The translations under genes were made by a program, and so were the position numbers. Below the pieces are notes generated by a model, which made no database searches, was not told where the DNA came from, and was given only the letters and a program-made list of their open reading frames with translations. This document shows positions 5,315 to 7,559 of a DNA stretch of 7,559 nt, piece by piece (positions within the stretch are counted from its first letter, which is position 1; each line of letters opens with the position of its first letter). The stretch is taken from NCBI GenBank assembly GCA_002478245.1, contig DLMW01000010.1:6395-13953 (forward strand). The letters are read 5' to 3'. The stretch comes from a bacterium UBP18_UBA7526. Its GTDB lineage: Bacteria; UBP18; UBA7526.

Positions 5315-6274
5315 TTAGATGGCCAATATTTTGATAAGTCGGTAGAGGCTACGATCGGTTCTTTTCTTCTTCCAGACATCCTTTAAATCAACTGCTTTTA
5401 TCCTTTCGTCTTGAAGAGCGATCATCCTATCCCTCTGGCCTTCTTTCAAAAGCCTTACCGCCCCTGCCCCTAGACGGGAAGCAAGGAGTCGATCAGAAGC
5501 AGTGGGAACCCCTCCTCTCTGGATATAGCCCAATACCGTGGTCTTGGTCTCATAGCCTGTTCTTTTAGTAATGTAGGCAGCGATCTCAGATGCCTTTCCG
5601 GCTCCTTCCGCAATGATGATGATCCAGCTCTTCTTCCCCTTCTCTCTTCCTCTCTCTATCTCCTGGATGAGAAGATTCTTTTTATACTTAATCTCAGGTA
5701 AGATAACCTCCTCCGCCCCTCCTGCTAAGGCCGCCTTTAACGCCAGGTCGCCACAGAGCCTCCCCATGGTCTCAACCACGAATATCCTGTCCATACTTAT
5801 TGCCGTATCCCTTATCTTATCAATGGCATCCAGGACAATGTTTAGGGCAGTGTCGAATCCGATTGCTAAATCTGTCCCATTTATATCATTATCTATGGTT
5901 GCGGGAATACCTATTACCGGAATTCCCCATCCTTCATATAGTTTGTGCGCTCCCCGCAGAGAGCCCTCTCCACCCAGGACAATTAGGCCATCGATCCCGT
6001 TTCTTTTTATTACCTTTACCGCTTCTTCCATTCCCTTCTCTGTTTGAAAGGCCGGGGACCTGGCGGTCTTTAGTATTGTTCCTCCCCGATTTATGATATT
6101 GGAGACCGACCTGGGATTCAAAGGAATTAGATCTTCCTCAATCAATCCCTGATACCCTCTCTTAATCCCGATTACCTCCAGATCATTATAGACCGCAGTG
6201 CGTACTATGCTGCGCAGACAGGCATTCATCCCTGGACAATCTCCCCCACTGGTCAGAACCCCAATCCTTTTCAT
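5315..6274 (-). CDS. pfkA: 6-phosphofructokinase (ATP type likely)
   Basis: Phosphorylates fructose 6-phosphate to fructose 1,6-bisphosphate in glycolysis. The 319 residues match the short bacterial PfkA. Visible sites are the nucleotide loop LTSGGDCPGMNA (7-18), GGEGSLRGAH (101-110), PATIDND (124-130, with Asp128 as the expected catalytic base), MDRIFVVETMGRLCGDLAL (161-179) and LGYIQRGG (248-255). Gly104 after GGE, and Ala125 in place of the Lys found in PPi-dependent enzymes, favour ATP as donor. Glu103 replaces the Asp of E. coli PfkA, but GGEGS and PATIDND also occur, as I recall, in the Thermotoga ATP-dependent enzyme. ATG 6274 is chosen over TTG 6277: it shares a base with the sppA stop (TGATG) and has GGAG upstream. 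Confidence 0.93.
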   Translation of the reverse strand: MKRIGVLTSGGDCPGMNACLRSIVRTAVYNDLEVIGIKRGYQGLIEEDLIPLNPRSVSNIINRGGTILKTARSPAFQTEKGMEEAVKVIKRNGIDGLIVLGGEGSLRGAHKLYEGWGIPVIGIPATIDNDINGTDLAIGFDTALNIVLDAIDKIRDTAISMDRIFVVETMGRLCGDLALKAALAGGAEEVILPEIKYKKNLLIQEIERGREKGKKSWIIIIAEGAGKASEIAAYITKRTGYETKTTVLGYIQRGGVPTASDRLLASRLGAGAVRLLKEGQRDRMIALQDERIKAVDLKDVWKKKRTDRSLYRLIKILAI

Positions 6275-7023
6275 CAATATTCTCCAATCAATCTTCTCAG
6301 AATGCCCTTGGGTCTTCTTCTTCTCTTATTATAATCGATGATCTTATAAGTAGTGATTCCTGCTGCCTCCTTGGCAATCTCTAATGCCTTCTCCCTTCCC
6401 CCAAGATAGTCGACCAGTCCCAAGGCCTTTGCCTCCTCCCCCAGGTAGACCTTCCCCTTGGCCACCTCCCGGGCAACCTTCTTCTTCAACCCTCTATTCC
6501 TGGTCACCTCTTCCATAAAGTTCTTATGGATGATCTTGATCTCTTTCTCCAACACCTCCTTCTCCCTAGGAGTGGACTTCTTAAAGGGCAGTCCCAGGGT
6601 CTTATAGATCCCAGTGGTCATGGTCTTGACATCTATCCCAAACTTCTTCATCAGTTCCGAGAAGTCCGGCCTAATGCTCGCTACCCCAATACTCCCCAAG
6701 GTGCTTAAAGCATCGGCAACTATCCTATCACAACTAGAAGCGATCCAGTAGGCGCCCGAGGTTGCCGACTCCTTTATCCAAGCAACAGTCGCCTTCTTTA
6801 TGCCCTTCACTGTCTGGGCAATCTCCTTACAGGAATAGGGAGTCCCTCCAGGGGAATTTATCTCCAAGATAATAGACTTTATTCTTTTATTCCTCTTCAC
6901 CTCCTCAAGGAAACCTATCACCTCTCCCGCAGAAGTCACTCTGGGAACAGGGAAGAAAGGTACCTCCTCTGAGGTAATAGCCCCCTTTACAGGGATAAGG
7001 GCGATCCATCCTCTTCTTGTCAT
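6274..7023 (-). CDS. sppA: S49 family (SppA-like) peptidase without a membrane anchor
   Basis: A 249-residue serine peptidase with a Ser/Lys dyad. It has LEINSPGGTPYSCKEIAQTV (53-72) and then ESATSGAYWIASSCDRIVAD (85-104), where Ser89 aligns with the nucleophile. LSTLGSIGVAS (106-116) and TGIYKTLGLPFKKSTPREKE (137-156) follow, with Lys141 as the general base. LGEEAKALGLVDYLGG near the C-terminus is also typical. Most SppA proteins begin with a transmembrane signal anchor. Here the first residues go straight into the first strand (GWIALIPVKGAI) and none of the protein looks membrane-spanning, so it may be cytosolic or peripheral. The C-terminus is Arg/Lys-rich (residues 233-244). The start ATG follows GGGAG and overlaps the stop of the DUF3467-like gene (ATGA); its own stop overlaps the pfkA ATG. 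Confidence 0.9.
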   Translation of the reverse strand: MTRRGWIALIPVKGAITSEEVPFFPVPRVTSAGEVIGFLEEVKRNKRIKSIILEINSPGGTPYSCKEIAQTVKGIKKATVAWIKESATSGAYWIASSCDRIVADALSTLGSIGVASIRPDFSELMKKFGIDVKTMTTGIYKTLGLPFKKSTPREKEVLEKEIKIIHKNFMEEVTRNRGLKKKVAREVAKGKVYLGEEAKALGLVDYLGGREKALEIAKEAAGITTYKIIDYNKRRRRPKGILRRLIGEY

Positions 7024-7193
7024 CCTGCTTCTCCCTTTAGAACCCTTTTGGTGTGGCTGGTGATTACCCTGGCCCTTAATCTTGCTTTTGGCTGAATATA
7101 GAGGAAGGCCAGATTGGAATAGATCCCCTGGGCAGTTGCCTCATCTATTCCGATCTGAATCTGAACTTGCTTCTCTGATGGTTGGCGAGACAT
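7020..7193 (-). CDS. Shortened DUF3467-like protein
   Basis: A 57-residue frame with a strong ribosome site (GGAGGTAA, five bases, ATG). It starts MSRQPSEKQVQIQIGIDEAT and continues AQGIYSNLAFLYIQPKARLR and ARVITSHTKRVLKGEAG. The IDE-TAQG-YSNLA opening and the PKAR-ARVITS-HTKR-L ending match DUF3467, whose members are nearer 90-100 residues. Compared with my memory of the family, a stretch of a dozen or more residues between YSNLA and FLYIQP is missing, and the usual C-terminal helix is cut off where sppA begins. The reading frame is intact through the apparent internal deletion. Function is unknown. It overlaps the sppA start by three bases. It could be a functional short variant or an eroding copy. 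Confidence 0.7.
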   Translation of the reverse strand: MSRQPSEKQVQIQIGIDEATAQGIYSNLAFLYIQPKARLRARVITSHTKRVLKGEAG

Positions 7194-7198
7194 AATCC

Positions 7199-7206
7199 TT
7201 ACCTCC
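7199..7206 (-). promoter_or_regulatory. Shine-Dalgarno site for the DUF3467-like gene
   Basis: GGAGGTAA, five bases, ATG on the minus strand, in the 21-base gap after the upstream gene. It supports this short frame being translated. Confidence 0.75.
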
Positions 7207-7214
7207 TTTTATCA

Positions 7215-7559
7215 TTAAACCTCCGGTAATTTCTTTGCCTCTTCTATTCTTTTTAGCAATTCCCCTTTTCTCTGGAGAAGGTGCTGAGCATACTTTGAAA
7301 GGGTACCCCCCATATCTGTCTCTACAGCCCTCAATCTCTCCTCAATCTCCTCCAATGCCAGGGACCTTATCTTCTTCCTTTTCTTCGCTTTGGGTAGAGG
7401 AGGTTTAACCTCCTTCTTAGGCTTTTCTTCCTTTGCTCGCTTTTTCTCTGGCACAGGAACTTCGGGCTTCTTCTCTTTTTCTTCAGGAACTATAGGTAGT
7501 CTTTCCTTTGGTAGAGGTTCTTCTTGGCGAATTTCAACAGGTTCCACCCCGGGCTGGGG
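7215..7559 (-). CDS. Pro/Glu/Lys-rich protein, C-terminal part (runs off right edge)
   Basis: The frame is open to the right edge of the window (PQPG precedes VEPVEIRQEE), so the true start lies outside; the GTG at 7547 need not be a start. About 114 residues are visible. The first 60 or so are low-complexity and charged, with repeated PEK/EEK/KKE/PLPKAKK patterns, and look like a flexible linker. The last 50 (from about IRSLALEEIEERLRAVETDM to LLKRIEEAKKLPEV) look like a helical or coiled-coil segment. No catalytic motif or family is recognisable. It ends 21 bases before the DUF3467-like gene and is probably in the same transcript. Confidence 0.65.
   Translation of the reverse strand, partial: PQPGVEPVEIRQEEPLPKERLPIVPEEKEKKPEVPVPEKKRAKEEKPKKEVKPPLPKAKKRKKIRSLALEEIEERLRAVETDMGGTLSKYAQHLLQRKGELLKRIEEAKKLPEV

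Noticed and set aside
5957..5974. Glu103 in place of Asp in the phosphofructokinase GGDGS motif
   Set aside because: GGEGS together with PATIDND also occurs, as I recall, in the Thermotoga-type ATP-dependent enzyme, so it is a subfamily trait and not a defect.

Overview
All genes in this window lie on the minus strand, so the biological order runs from the right edge to the left. The organism looks bacterial: there are strong Shine-Dalgarno sites (GGAGGTGA and GGAGGTAA at ideal spacing), an S49 signal-peptide-peptidase family protein and a bacterial-type 6-phosphofructokinase. Several genes (RNA 3'-phosphate cyclase, DUF763, SplB-like radical SAM, HddA-like GHMP kinase, EF-Tu domain-2-like protein) are often shared with archaea and anaerobic or thermophilic bacteria. 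Arginine is mostly AGA/AGG, ATA is common, and GTG/TTG starts are frequent. I infer an uncultured or deep-branching anaerobic bacterium; the window alone does not fix a phylum.

Right block (7559 to 5021): the 3' end of a Pro/Glu/Lys-rich protein, a shortened DUF3467-like protein, an S49 peptidase without a visible membrane anchor, 6-phosphofructokinase, and a small EF-Tu domain-2-like protein. These are tightly packed with stop/start overlaps. Next comes a 184-base gap (4837-5020) that contains most of a long imperfect inverted repeat (4831-4961); this repeat reaches the start codon of the next gene.

Middle block (4836 to 3534): a small HExxH metallopeptidase, a stand-alone Lrp/AsnC ligand-binding domain, an unrecognised very basic 39-residue protein joined to both neighbours by stop/start overlaps, a Nudix hydrolase, and tRNA-Arg(CCG). 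The tRNA-Arg lies between two halves of a second, degenerate tRNA: a 7-bp acceptor stem, D-like region and T arm can be recognised outside it. The Nudix C-terminus runs into this structure.

Left block (3458 to 1): a PaaI-type thioesterase whose 5' end is missing exactly where the tRNA structure begins, then a SplB-like radical SAM protein, a GHMP kinase, RtcA and the N-terminal 100 residues of a DUF763 protein, all overlapping in turn. These four intact or window-cut genes are probably one translationally coupled unit.

The most unusual points are the nested tRNA arrangement with the beheaded thioesterase beside it, the coupled 39-residue basic protein, and the palindromic element before the metallopeptidase. 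No intergenic stretch exceeds 300 bases.
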